64,000 nucleotides of DNA, taken from NCBI GenBank assembly GCA_965248855.1, contig CBDFKQ010000026.1:1-64000 (forward strand), in the 5' to 3' direction. Every line of letters begins with the position of its first letter. Position 1 is the stretch's first letter. The notes under the pieces are model-generated. The model was not told the origin of the DNA. It did no database searches and worked only from the letters and a program-made list of their open reading frames with translations. Of the stretch, positions 25,398 to 35,233 are shown piece by piece. This DNA is from CBDFKQ01 sp965248855. GTDB taxonomy: Bacteria > Bacteroidota > Bacteroidia > Cytophagales > 172606-1. The translations under genes and the position numbers were made by a program.

Positions 25398-28300
25398 ATG
25401 TTAAAAACTCTAAACTTAGATCAGGAGAGCATCTCTTCTGCAGTTACAAATTCACCAAGGGCACACATATGGTTCTGTAATCACATGAAATGGATTTTTT
25501 CATTGATTATTCTTTTAGTACTAAAAAGTAATTTTATCAGTGCTCAGGAGCATTGGTCACCTTACTTAATAAATGAAGGCGAAGGCGGTCAGGTAATTAA
25601 TGATATTGCGGTAAGCAAAGCAGACCCTAACTTTATTATGTTTGGCACCGACGTAAGCGGCCTTTTTCGCTCAACAGACGGAGGTGCGAATTGGATACCG
25701 ACAGGTATGGGCTTAAGTGGATTAAACACCTTAACCCTTCAAATCGATCAAAGTAACGCTAATCGCATATTTATGGTTAGCGGTAGTCCCTTCAATGTTG
25801 CCGGTCAGCAAGATGGTATCTGGATGTCAACAGATAAAGGTATCACCTGGTCACAGGTTCTTCGGGATGATAATAATTCCAAGAACGGAATGTACGATCG
25901 CCTGGGTGAGCAATTGGTGATTGACGGCTCAAGTTACGATGCCGGCAAAGGTTATTGCACCAGAATGTATTATTCATCTGCAACAGGCACTTTTTATACA
26001 TCCACAGACGGAGGCAGCAGTTGGAACACTTCGACTGCTTTAACTGTTAATGCTTATCACCTGTCAATGAACAACTCAACCGGCGATATCTTTGCCTGGT
26101 CTACTAATAATGATTTATTGCGCAGTACAGATAAAGGCTCCAGTTTTCAAAAAATATATACAGGTATCGACTGGCCTGCACACGTAAGAAATGTAGGCAA
26201 CAAAACATACATGGTTGTACACCACGATAAAGTATATGTTTCTACAGATAATGGAAACAGCTTTACGGCAACAGGCAATAATGGATGGCCTGCAAGCAAC
26301 AGTAATTCTTATATTGAAAGATTTGAGGTTAGCCCGGCTAATAATAACAACATGACACTTTTGGTAGGCGACAGCAGGTATTATTCAAACGATGGTGGAA
26401 ATAACTGGGGTCTGGGCGACTTTTCAAACCTTGGTCATTCTGTTATAGATGGTATTGCAGGAAAAGCAGATCGGGCATTTGCATGGCATGCTACAGACGG
26501 GAATATAGGATGGGATACCCGTCATGACTTTATGACCAAAACCTTTGACGGAGGAAAAACCTATAAGTGGTCAAATAAAGGTTATACGGGCATATTCCTG
26601 GGTCAGAGAAATACATTCCACTTCAATTCACAAAACCCCGACTATATAACTTTACCTTCATGCGATTGGAATGGTGCCACCACTTATGATGCCGGAAAAA
26701 CGTGGTATGATGTGTCTATAAATGGAAAATGGTATGGATGGAATTTCTCTGCCTATGCAGTTTCCCCGGGTGTTTGGTTTTTTGCAGAATGTGAAGACAA
26801 TAACTTCTACAAACCGGTATTACGAATTACCCGTGATTATGGCAAAACCTATGAAACACAAAATTTGGGTCAGGGTTGGTTACCATCCATATCAAGTTAT
26901 CTCGATCCTACTGATATAAATGTATGGTTTTATAATACTTACAGAAGTGCAGATGCAGGAAAAACATGGACCGGTACCGATAAGGGAGTTACAGTTTTAA
27001 CTCATGATAATAAAACAAACGCACTTTATGGTTATTCATATGATACCGGATGGGCTGTATTTAAATCAACCGATAAGGGTGCCACCTTCCAAAAAGTATT
27101 TTCAGCAGGCGGTGGAGATTTAAGAGACATTGCAGTAGACAATGTAAACGGCTTTATATATGCCTGTCATGATTTTTATGTAGAAAAATTCAATGTAGCC
27201 ACCGGTACATTTGAAACTATGGGAGCTTTCCCAAAGGATCAGTATGGCAATGGCCCAACTACAAGAAGCGTGGCAGTGGATCCTGTAGATCCTAAAATAG
27301 TATATGTTGCAAATGGCGGCCATTTTTATGCACCGGACAATTCTGTAATGCGTTCAAAAGATGGCGGTGCAACGTGGGAATCCATTACTCCATCTCCCCG
27401 AAACAGTAATACAAAGTATGCCACTCCGGGCGGCGGCGGCGCAATTGACGCATTGTGGTGTCGTGTCAATCCTAAAACAAGAGAACTTTTAGTAGGTACA
27501 AACGATTTTGGTTTCTGGACAATAGGCGCGCCTGGTTCAACAACCACAACACCACCTCCTCCTGCAACATCTTACACTATTAATTCAGGTGGAGCAGCAT
27601 CAGGAACATTTGTAGCTGATGCTTATGTATCGGGAGGAAATACCTATACTGTCACTTCTACAATAAATGTAAGCGGAGTAACTAATCCCGCACCTGCGGC
27701 AGTTTATCAAAGTGAAAGATGGGGACCTTCTACCTATACCTTCCCTTCTTTAACTGCAGGCAAATCTTATACTGTCCGTTTACATTTTGCCGAAATATAT
27801 TTTAATGCTGCAGGCAAACGTAAGTTTAATGTTGATATTAATGGAACAAGGCAATTAACTGATTTTGATGTATTTGCTGCAGCAGGAGCAAATAACAAGG
27901 CGGTGGTAAAAGAGTATACCATCACTCCTAATTCAAGTAATCAAATAATCATTGCATTTACAAATGGTGCGTTAGATAATGCCAAAATAAGTGGAATAGA
28001 AGTTTCCCCTGCTACAAGCGTAACGCCCCCACCATCAGGCATAGTATCCGGCTCAACCTATGAGATCACAGCCAGACATAGTGGTAAAGCCTTGGATGTA
28101 AATGGAGGACCAACTGCAACTCAGGACAACGCTAATGTACAACAATGGACTTATGCAGGAGGAACCAATCAACAATGGAAAGTTGAAGATATGGGTGGAG
28201 GTTACTATAAACTTACAGCTAAACACAGTGGTAAATGTTTGGATGTACACGGAAGCGGCACTACCGATGGTACTAATGTAAAACAATATACCGACAACAG

Positions 28301-28805
28301 TACAGATGCACAAAGGTGGTCAATTACGGATATAGGGAGCGGTTATTACAAGGTGATTTCCAAAGTAAGCGGTAAGGCATTAGATGTAAATGGAGGCCCG
28401 ACAGCAACAGGTGATGGAGTAAATGTACAACAATGGACTTACGGAGGAGGAACAAACCAACAATGGGCCTTTACCCTTCTTTCAGCATCAGGTGCAAGGG
28501 AAGCAAGTGCAACCGGAAAGAAAGTAGAAAATGTAGAACCTGCTCTTACCAACTTTAATGTTTATCCAAACCCTTCAAACGGTATTGCCAATATTTCATA
28601 TACGGCAACGCATAATGAACAAATTGCGATTCATCTTTATGATACACAGGGAAGGCTGGTTAAAACCATCTTTAACGGAGCTGCATTAAAAGGCGTAGAA
28701 CAAAACTATCGTGTTGATGGAAGTTCTTTAAGAGAAGGTTTATATATCATTAAATTAAAAACTTCTTCTGAAACTATTAATAAAAAAGTGATCTTCGATA
28801 AGTAG
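25398..28805 (+). CDS. T9SS-secreted GH74-like propeller, malectin, ricin lectin (paralogue A)
   Basis: A 1135-residue protein. A signal peptide (WIFSLIILLVLKSNFISAQ) begins at Met30, position 25485; 29 residues precede it, so Met30 may be the true start. About 51-710 is a large BNR/sortilin-type propeller with many STDGGxxW turns. FGTDVSGLFRSTDGG, near mature residue 35, resembles the catalytic-Asp region of GH74 xyloglucanases, and SCDWNGATTYDAGKTW near 430 may supply the second Asp; this is inference. A TTTTPPPP linker leads to a malectin-like domain (about 724-871), a ricin-type lectin domain with QQWTY/NQQWK repeats (about 880-1026) and a T9SS type A tail (FNVYPNPSNGIANISY ... GLYIIKLKTSSETINKKVIF). 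The protein is expected outside the cell or bound to its surface. The malectin part is nearly that of paralogue B, and the propeller nearly that of paralogue C. Confidence 0.85.
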   Translation: MLKTLNLDQESISSAVTNSPRAHIWFCNHMKWIFSLIILLVLKSNFISAQEHWSPYLINEGEGGQVINDIAVSKADPNFIMFGTDVSGLFRSTDGGANWIPTGMGLSGLNTLTLQIDQSNANRIFMVSGSPFNVAGQQDGIWMSTDKGITWSQVLRDDNNSKNGMYDRLGEQLVIDGSSYDAGKGYCTRMYYSSATGTFYTSTDGGSSWNTSTALTVNAYHLSMNNSTGDIFAWSTNNDLLRSTDKGSSFQKIYTGIDWPAHVRNVGNKTYMVVHHDKVYVSTDNGNSFTATGNNGWPASNSNSYIERFEVSPANNNNMTLLVGDSRYYSNDGGNNWGLGDFSNLGHSVIDGIAGKADRAFAWHATDGNIGWDTRHDFMTKTFDGGKTYKWSNKGYTGIFLGQRNTFHFNSQNPDYITLPSCDWNGATTYDAGKTWYDVSINGKWYGWNFSAYAVSPGVWFFAECEDNNFYKPVLRITRDYGKTYETQNLGQGWLPSISSYLDPTDINVWFYNTYRSADAGKTWTGTDKGVTVLTHDNKTNALYGYSYDTGWAVFKSTDKGATFQKVFSAGGGDLRDIAVDNVNGFIYACHDFYVEKFNVATGTFETMGAFPKDQYGNGPTTRSVAVDPVDPKIVYVANGGHFYAPDNSVMRSKDGGATWESITPSPRNSNTKYATPGGGGAIDALWCRVNPKTRELLVGTNDFGFWTIGAPGSTTTTPPPPATSYTINSGGAASGTFVADAYVSGGNTYTVTSTINVSGVTNPAPAAVYQSERWGPSTYTFPSLTAGKSYTVRLHFAEIYFNAAGKRKFNVDINGTRQLTDFDVFAAAGANNKAVVKEYTITPNSSNQIIIAFTNGALDNAKISGIEVSPATSVTPPPSGIVSGSTYEITARHSGKALDVNGGPTATQDNANVQQWTYAGGTNQQWKVEDMGGGYYKLTAKHSGKCLDVHGSGTTDGTNVKQYTDNSTDAQRWSITDIGSGYYKVISKVSGKALDVNGGPTATGDGVNVQQWTYGGGTNQQWAFTLLSASGAREASATGKKVENVEPALTNFNVYPNPSNGIANISYTATHNEQIAIHLYDTQGRLVKTIFNGAALKGVEQNYRVDGSSLREGLYIIKLKTSSETINKKVIFDK

Positions 28806-28821
28806 GTCTTTAATAACAAAT

Positions 28822-28863
28822 AAAAAAACGGGATTGCTTCTTTCGATGCAATCCCGTTTTTTT
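28822..28863 (+). terminator. Intrinsic terminator after paralogue A
   Basis: AAAAACGGGATTGC and GCAATCCCGTTTTTTT pair around a 10-base loop. Confidence 0.92.
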
Positions 28864-28896
28864 ATATAAGTATTCTCACTTTATATCGTAAAATTT

Positions 28897-31296
28897 ATGA
28901 AAGTTCAATTCTTAAGAAATGTACGCCATTCGTACTTAAGTTTATTTATGAGGACATTAATTATCTTACTTTTCGTTGTTTCTCATAGCCGGGCACAGAA
29001 TATGCTGGCCGACAAAACAGCTTACTATCCAAGAGTCATTCGTCTTCAAAACAACGGCTCAGCGAATGGTAGACTCATTGCCAGCTTTGATTATGGTTCA
29101 GGAGCCTTATTTTATGAAAGCAATGATCAGGGACTTACCTGGAGTGCCAATGAGGTAGGAAACGTTTCAGATAATACACCTCCACGCCATTGCTGTAGTG
29201 GATTTTACGAAGTGCCAATTAATATGGGAGCTACCACTGCAGGTACTCTTTTTTGGGCCACTTCTGTAGGTACCGATCAAGGTTCGAGGGGGCCATGTTC
29301 AATACGAATATGGAAGAGTACCGACCAGGCCAGAAGCTGGAAATATTTTTCCACTGCTGTTAGTGGTAATACCGGTTTGTGGGAACCCGAATTTGCTGTA
29401 GATTCACAAGGAAGACTTGTAATCTATTTTTCAAGTGAAGAATATAAAGGCAGTGGATACAATCAGCTTCTTGCTCACAGAGTATCTACGGATGGTGGAG
29501 CAACCTGGGGCGATGATGTTATTGATGTAGGTGTTAATGATGGAAGTAAAAGACCGGGAATGGCAGTCGTGCGGAAGTTGCCAAATGGAAATTATGTAAT
29601 GACTTATGAAGTATGTGGATATGGAAATTGTGATGTATTTATTCGTACTTCTACTAATGGTTATGAATGGGGAACAGCATCAAACCTTGGTACGCGCGTA
29701 GAATCAACAAAAAATAATCATTATGCTCATGCTCCAACAGTAGCCTGGGCAAATGATGGCAGTGCAAATGGTATATTACTCGTTGTGGGTCAAACCCTAT
29801 ACACTAACAGTGGGTCTTTTGCTGATGGAAATGGAAAAGTTATAATGATAAATAATAATAATGGCATAGGTGTCTGGACTGAAATTGCCGCTCCGGTGGA
29901 ATCTCCAAATTCCGGTGATAATCCTTGTCCTAATTATAGTTCCCCATTATTGCCGTCTACAAATGGTCAGCAATTTCTTGAACTTGCTTTAAAAAATACT
30001 TCTAATGGATGTAGGCTATATTATGGAACCGGTTCTATAGGCTCCACAACTACACCCCCTCCGCCAACATCATCTTCTTACGCCATCAACACAGGTGGAG
30101 GAGCAACAGGCACATTTGCAGCCGATGCTTATGTATCGGGAGGCAACACTTACAGTGTCACTTCTACAATAGATGTAAGCGGAGCAGCCAATCCGGCACC
30201 TGCGGCTGTTTACCAAAGTGAAAGATGGGGACCTTCTACTTATACCTTCCCTTCTTTAACTTCTAGCAAATCTTATACTGTCCGTTTACATTTTGCCGAA
30301 ATATTTTTTAATGCGGCAGGAAAACGTAAGTTTAATGTAGACATCAACGGAACAAGAGAGTTAACCGATTTTGATGTATTTGCTGCAGCAGGAGCAAACA
30401 ACAAGGCAGTAGTAAAAGAGTATACCATCACTCCAAATTCAAGTAATCAAATAATTATTGCATTTACAAACGGTGCATTGGATAATGCTAAGATAAGCGG
30501 AATAGAAGTTTTCCCGGCAACTTCCACGTCAACAACCTTCTCGGGCTATTATAAACTTACAGCCAAACACAGCGGAAAGGTTTTGGATGTTGATCAATCT
30601 TCAACAGCAGACGGTGCCACTGTTAAACAATATACTTCCAATGGAACCGATGCTCAAAAATGGTTATTAGAAGATGTTGGCGGAGGTTATTACAGCTTAA
30701 AAGCCAGATGCAGCGGTAAAGCTCTTGATGTAAACGGCGGACCGACCGCCACGGGTAATGGAGTTAAAGTTCAACAATGGACATACGGAGGAGGAGATAA
30801 CCAAAAGTGGAAAATAGATAGTGTTGGCGGCGGTTATTATAAACTTACAGCCAAACACAGTGGTAAATGTCTTGATATCAGCGGTGGACCAAGTGCAACA
30901 GGAGATGGAGCATTAGCCAATCAATGGGATTACGCCGGAGGAGACAATCAAAAGTGGGCACTCACTTATATCTCGGCTACAGGTGCAAGGGAAGCAAGTG
31001 CAACCGGAAAGAAAGTGGAAAACACGGAACCTGCTCTTAACAACTTTTATGTTTATCCTAACCCTTCAAACGGTATTGCCAATATTTCATATACGGCAAC
31101 GCATAATGAACAAATTGCGATTCATTTATATGATACTCAGGGAAAGTTGGTTAAAACCATCTTTAACGGAGCTGCATTAAAAGGAGTAGAACAAAACTAT
31201 CGTGTTGATGGAAGTTCTTTAAGAGAAGGTTTATATATCATTAAATTGAAAACTTCTTCTGAAACTATTACTAAAAAAGTGATCTTCGACAAATAG
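28897..31296 (+). CDS. T9SS-secreted sialidase/GH93-like propeller, malectin, ricin lectin (paralogue B)
   Basis: A 799-residue protein. Signal sequence MRTLIILLFVVSHSRAQ lies about 17 residues after the ATG. About 35-385 is a sialidase-superfamily propeller: YYPRVIRLQNNGSANGRLIASFD, YESNDQGLTW, WKSTDQARSWKYF, EPEFAVDSQGRLVIYFSSEE, VSTDGGATWGDDV, RPGMAVVRKLPNGNYVMTYEVCG. The order recalls GH93 exo-arabinanases and other BNR hydrolases, but the exact activity cannot be assigned. A proline linker, a malectin-like domain (about 394-540), a ricin lectin domain (about 549-690) and a T9SS type A tail follow. It starts 91 bases after paralogue A, just past A's terminator. Its malectin and tail DNA are very close to those of A, whereas the N-terminal domain is unrelated to A. 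Confidence 0.82.
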   Translation: MKVQFLRNVRHSYLSLFMRTLIILLFVVSHSRAQNMLADKTAYYPRVIRLQNNGSANGRLIASFDYGSGALFYESNDQGLTWSANEVGNVSDNTPPRHCCSGFYEVPINMGATTAGTLFWATSVGTDQGSRGPCSIRIWKSTDQARSWKYFSTAVSGNTGLWEPEFAVDSQGRLVIYFSSEEYKGSGYNQLLAHRVSTDGGATWGDDVIDVGVNDGSKRPGMAVVRKLPNGNYVMTYEVCGYGNCDVFIRTSTNGYEWGTASNLGTRVESTKNNHYAHAPTVAWANDGSANGILLVVGQTLYTNSGSFADGNGKVIMINNNNGIGVWTEIAAPVESPNSGDNPCPNYSSPLLPSTNGQQFLELALKNTSNGCRLYYGTGSIGSTTTPPPPTSSSYAINTGGGATGTFAADAYVSGGNTYSVTSTIDVSGAANPAPAAVYQSERWGPSTYTFPSLTSSKSYTVRLHFAEIFFNAAGKRKFNVDINGTRELTDFDVFAAAGANNKAVVKEYTITPNSSNQIIIAFTNGALDNAKISGIEVFPATSTSTTFSGYYKLTAKHSGKVLDVDQSSTADGATVKQYTSNGTDAQKWLLEDVGGGYYSLKARCSGKALDVNGGPTATGNGVKVQQWTYGGGDNQKWKIDSVGGGYYKLTAKHSGKCLDISGGPSATGDGALANQWDYAGGDNQKWALTYISATGAREASATGKKVENTEPALNNFYVYPNPSNGIANISYTATHNEQIAIHLYDTQGKLVKTIFNGAALKGVEQNYRVDGSSLREGLYIIKLKTSSETITKKVIFDK

Positions 31297-31311
31297 ATTT
31301 TGATAAAACGA

Positions 31312-31351
31312 AAAAAACGGGATTGCATCGCAAGAAGCAATCCCGTTTTTT
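31312..31351 (+). terminator. Intrinsic terminator after paralogue B
   Basis: AAAAACGGGATTGC and GCAATCCCGTTTTTT pair around a 10-base loop; the stem is the same as that after paralogue A, so the terminator was duplicated with the gene end. Confidence 0.92.
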
Positions 31352-31782
31352 ATATACATATCGTTTATTTTAAGGTAGAAATTTACCTCAAAAGATTTCT
31401 CTTCTATCCTTAAGCTAAAAAGAAAAAATTAAATCGCAAAAAATAGAAATAAATTTTAATTATCGGTTTATCAATATCAGTATATTCATAATCTACCTCA
31501 TTAACATCAATATAATAACCCAAAGAAAAAAGATAGCAGAGTATTTAGAAATATATAGTGATAAGCTTATTTGCGGGAAAAGATGAATGTTCAGAAAGAG
31601 GCAATTGAGGTTTCATATTAATTCAATTTAAACCTAAATATAAATTTACCTATTTTTTATATAAAAATTTTATGTTTAAAAACTTTATTTTTTTGAGTAA
31701 AAACATATATTTCTTTATAAATTATATATATATTTTTGTATTATAATTATAATAAATATAAAAAAAAGCATAAAAACATCTT
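31352..31782. other. AT-rich gap upstream of paralogue C
   Basis: The gap contains copy 3 of the dispersed motif (31454-31492) and a TATTTTTG element (31731-31738) that matches the Bacteroidota -7 consensus 44 bases before the annotated ATG, with no convincing -33 box. Nothing else was recognised. Confidence 0.45.
31454..31492 (+). repeat. Dispersed intergenic motif, copy 3
   Basis: TTTTAATTATCGG followed by TTTATCAATATCAGTATATT and CATAAT. It differs from copy 2 at only two positions in the core and shares an A-rich left flank with it. It lies about 290 bases upstream of paralogue C. Confidence 0.7.
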
Positions 31783-34700
31783 ATGTCTACACACTTACGC
31801 TTAGAAATGGAGAGTAGCTCTTCTGCAGGCACAAATTCACCCACGGAACATGTATGGTCCGGTAATCACATGAAATGGATTTTTTCATTGATTGCTCTTT
31901 TAGTACTAAAAAGTAATTTTATCAGTGCACAGGAGCATTGGTCACCTTACTTAATAAATGAAGGCGAAGGCGGGCAGGTAATTAATGATATTGCGGTAAG
32001 CAAAGCAGATCCTGACTTTATCATGATGGGTACAGATGTTGGCGGCCTTTTTCGCTCAACAGACGGAGGTGCGAATTGGATACCGACAGGTATGGGCTTA
32101 AGTGGATTAAACACCCTAACCCTGCAAATCGATCAAAGTAACGCTAATCGCGTATTTATGGTTAGCGGTAGTCCCTTCAATGTTGCCGGTCAGCAAGATG
32201 GTATCTGGATGTCAACAGATAAAGGTATCACCTGGTCACAGGTTCTTCGGGATGATAATAATTCCAAGAACGGAATGTACGATCGCTTGGGTGAGCAATT
32301 GGTGATTGACGGCTCAAGTTACGATGCCGGCAAAGGTTATTGCACCAGAATGTATTATTCATCCGCAACAGGCACTTTTTATACATCCACAGACGGAGGC
32401 AGCATTTGGAACACTTCGACTGCTTTAACTGTTAATGCTTATCACCTGTCAATGAACAACTCAACCGGCGATATCTTTGCCTGGTCTACTAATAATGATT
32501 TATTGCGCAGTACAGATAAAGGCTCCAGTTTTCAAAAAATATATACAGGTATCGACTGGCCTGCACACGTAAGAAATGTAGGCAACAAAACATACATGGT
32601 TGTACACCATGATAAAGTATATGTTTCTACAGATAATGGAAACAGCTTTACGGCAACAGGCAATAATGGATGGCCTGCAAGCAACAGTAATTCTTATATT
32701 GAAAGATTTGAGGTTAGCCCGGCTAATAATAACAACATGACACTTTTGGTAGGCGACAGCAGGTATTATTCAAACGATGGTGGAAATAACTGGGGTCTGG
32801 GCGACTTTTCAAACCTTGGTCATTCTGTTATAGATGGTATTGCAGGAAAAGCAGATCGGGCATTTGCATGGCATGCTACAGACGGGAATATAGGATGGGA
32901 TACCCGTCATGACTTTGTAACCAAAACCTTTGACGGAGGAAAAACTTATAAGTGGTCCAATAAAGGTTATACGGGCATATTTCTGGGTCAGAGAAATACA
33001 TTCCACTTCAATTCACAAAACCCCGACTATATAACTTTACCTTCGTGCGATTGGAATGGTGCCACCACCTATGATGCCGGAAAAACGTGGTATGATGTGT
33101 CTATAAATGGAAAATGGTATGGATGGAATTTCTCTGCCTATGCAGTTTCCCCGGGTGTTTGGTTCTTTGCAGAATGTGAAGACAATAACTTCTACAAACC
33201 GGTATTACGAATTACCCGTGATTATGGCAAAACCTATGAAACACAAAATTTGGGTCAGGGTTGGCTACCATCCACATCAAGTTATCTTGATCCTACCGAT
33301 GTCAATGTATGGTTTTATAATACTTACAGAAGTACAGATGCAGGAAAAACATGGAACGGTACCGATAAGGGAGTTGTTGTTTTGACTCATGATAATAAAA
33401 CAAACGCACTTTATGGTTATTCATATGATACCGGATGGGCTGTATTTAAATCAACCGATAAGGGTGCCACCTTCCAAAAAGTATTTTCAGCAGGCGGTGG
33501 AGATTTAAGAGATATTGCAGTAGACAATGTAAATGGCTTTATATATGCATGTCATGATTTTTATGTAGAAAAATACAACGTATCCACCGGTACATTTGAA
33601 ACTATGGGAGCTTTCCCTAAGGATCAGTATGGCAATGGCCCAACTACAAGAAGCGTAGCAGTGGATCCTGTAGATCCTAAAATAGTATATGTTGCAAATG
33701 GCGGCCATTTTTATGCACCGGATAATTCTATAATGCGTTCAAAAGATGGCGGTGCAACCTGGGAATCGATCACACCGTCTCCCCGAAATAATAATACAAA
33801 GTATGCCACTCCGGGCGGCGGCGGTGCAATAGACGCATTGTGGTGTCGTGTCAATCCTAAAACAAGAGAATTGTTGGTAGGTACAAACGATTTTGGTTTC
33901 TGGACAATAGGTGCTCCGGGATCAGTTACCACCACGCCTCCTCCAACCGCCGGCAACTTAATCTCTAATCCCGGATTTGAGGCAGACAAGGCAGGTACTC
34001 AAACTCCACAAAGCTGGACTAAATGGCAGGCAAACAGTGCTGATGTTAATGTTAACTATACCGAGTCATCGGGAGGCGCAGGCCCTGCACACAGCGGAAC
34101 CTATTATGGAGTTCATTATAAAGCTACTGCCTGGCAACAAGTCAATACTATTCAAAATCTTACCGGTTTAGCCAATGGCAAATATACCCTGAGTGCTTAT
34201 GTAAAATCAACAGCTGCTATCGGCTCAATGTATGCAGGATTATTTGATTCAAATAACAATTACATTACCACCGCTATTCCCGTAACAACTACCTGGACTC
34301 AAATTTCAATGGATGTAGTTGTAGCCAATGGTAAATGTGAAATTGGCTTTTTAAGTGCTTCTGCCGGCAATCAGTGGATTGCTTATGATGATGTAAGCTT
34401 TAGTCTTAAGGCAGGAGGTATAGTATCCGGCTCTACTTATGAGATTACAAACAAAAACAGTGGCAAAGCATTAGATGTAAACGGAGGCCCTACTGCAACT
34501 CAGGACGGAGCCAATGTACAACAATGGACATATGGCGGTGGAACCAACCAACAATGGAAAGTAACAGATGTTGGTGGAGGTTACTATAAACTTACAGCCA
34601 AACACAGCGGTAAATGCCTTGATGTAAACGCCAGCGGCACTACCGATGGAACCAACGTACAACAATGGACCGACAACGGAGGAGATGCTCAGAAATGGAC

Positions 34701-35178
34701 CATTACCGATGTTGGTGGCGGTTATTATAAATTGATTGTTAAATGCAGTGGTAAAGCACTGGATGTAAACGGCAGCGGCACAGCTGATGGTACAAATGTA
34801 CAACAATGGACAGACAACGGAACAGATGCACAGAAATGGGCTTTCACTCTTCTTTCAGCATCAGGTGCAAGAGAAGCAAGTGCAAACGGAAAGAAAGTGG
34901 AAAACACGGAACCTGCTCTTACCAACTTCAATGTTTATCCAAACCCTGCAAACGGTATTGCCAATATTTCTTATACGGCAAGCCATAACGAACAAATTGC
35001 GATTCACCTGTATGATACTCAGGGAAGGTTGGTTAAAACCATCTTTACCGGAACTGCATTAAAAGGAGTGACACAAAACTATCCTGTTGATGGAAGTTCA
35101 TTAAAAGAAGGTTTATATATCATTAAATTAAAAACTTCTTCTGAAACTATTAATAAAAAAGTGATCTTCGATAAATAG
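31783..35178 (+). CDS. T9SS-secreted GH74-like propeller, CBM4_9-like, ricin lectin (paralogue C)
   Basis: A 1131-residue protein. Signal peptide at Met30 (31870), after a 29-residue extension like that of A. The propeller (about 51-708) is almost identical to that of paralogue A, with few substitutions such as S to I in STDGGSIW; the GTDVGGLFRSTDGG motif is intact. Instead of malectin it carries a CBM4_9-like carbohydrate-binding domain (about 725-877: NLISNPGFEAD, HSGTYYGVHYKATAWQQVNTIQNL, QWIAYDDVSFSLK). A ricin lectin domain with three QQWT subdomains (about 880-1024) and a T9SS type A tail follow. The CBM-ricin DNA is virtually identical to that of paralogue D. The gene therefore looks like a chimera of A's 5' half and D's 3' half. 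Confidence 0.86.
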   Translation: MSTHLRLEMESSSSAGTNSPTEHVWSGNHMKWIFSLIALLVLKSNFISAQEHWSPYLINEGEGGQVINDIAVSKADPDFIMMGTDVGGLFRSTDGGANWIPTGMGLSGLNTLTLQIDQSNANRVFMVSGSPFNVAGQQDGIWMSTDKGITWSQVLRDDNNSKNGMYDRLGEQLVIDGSSYDAGKGYCTRMYYSSATGTFYTSTDGGSIWNTSTALTVNAYHLSMNNSTGDIFAWSTNNDLLRSTDKGSSFQKIYTGIDWPAHVRNVGNKTYMVVHHDKVYVSTDNGNSFTATGNNGWPASNSNSYIERFEVSPANNNNMTLLVGDSRYYSNDGGNNWGLGDFSNLGHSVIDGIAGKADRAFAWHATDGNIGWDTRHDFVTKTFDGGKTYKWSNKGYTGIFLGQRNTFHFNSQNPDYITLPSCDWNGATTYDAGKTWYDVSINGKWYGWNFSAYAVSPGVWFFAECEDNNFYKPVLRITRDYGKTYETQNLGQGWLPSTSSYLDPTDVNVWFYNTYRSTDAGKTWNGTDKGVVVLTHDNKTNALYGYSYDTGWAVFKSTDKGATFQKVFSAGGGDLRDIAVDNVNGFIYACHDFYVEKYNVSTGTFETMGAFPKDQYGNGPTTRSVAVDPVDPKIVYVANGGHFYAPDNSIMRSKDGGATWESITPSPRNNNTKYATPGGGGAIDALWCRVNPKTRELLVGTNDFGFWTIGAPGSVTTTPPPTAGNLISNPGFEADKAGTQTPQSWTKWQANSADVNVNYTESSGGAGPAHSGTYYGVHYKATAWQQVNTIQNLTGLANGKYTLSAYVKSTAAIGSMYAGLFDSNNNYITTAIPVTTTWTQISMDVVVANGKCEIGFLSASAGNQWIAYDDVSFSLKAGGIVSGSTYEITNKNSGKALDVNGGPTATQDGANVQQWTYGGGTNQQWKVTDVGGGYYKLTAKHSGKCLDVNASGTTDGTNVQQWTDNGGDAQKWTITDVGGGYYKLIVKCSGKALDVNGSGTADGTNVQQWTDNGTDAQKWAFTLLSASGAREASANGKKVENTEPALTNFNVYPNPANGIANISYTASHNEQIAIHLYDTQGRLVKTIFTGTALKGVTQNYPVDGSSLKEGLYIIKLKTSSETINKKVIFDK

Positions 35179-35196
35179 ATCTTAACTAAATGGTAT

Positions 35197-35233
35197 AAAA
35201 AAAGGGTTGCTTCACATGAAGCAGCCCTTTTTT
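35197..35233 (+). terminator. Intrinsic terminator after paralogue C
   Basis: AAAAAAAGGGTTGCTTC and GAAGCAGCCCTTTTTT pair (one G-T) around ACAT. Confidence 0.92.

Noticed and set aside
33711..34931. Long minus-strand frames opposite the ricin and propeller regions of paralogue C (also in A, D, E)
   Set aside because: They recur because the plus-strand genes are repeated and have favourable codon patterns; products are low-complexity and have no start context.
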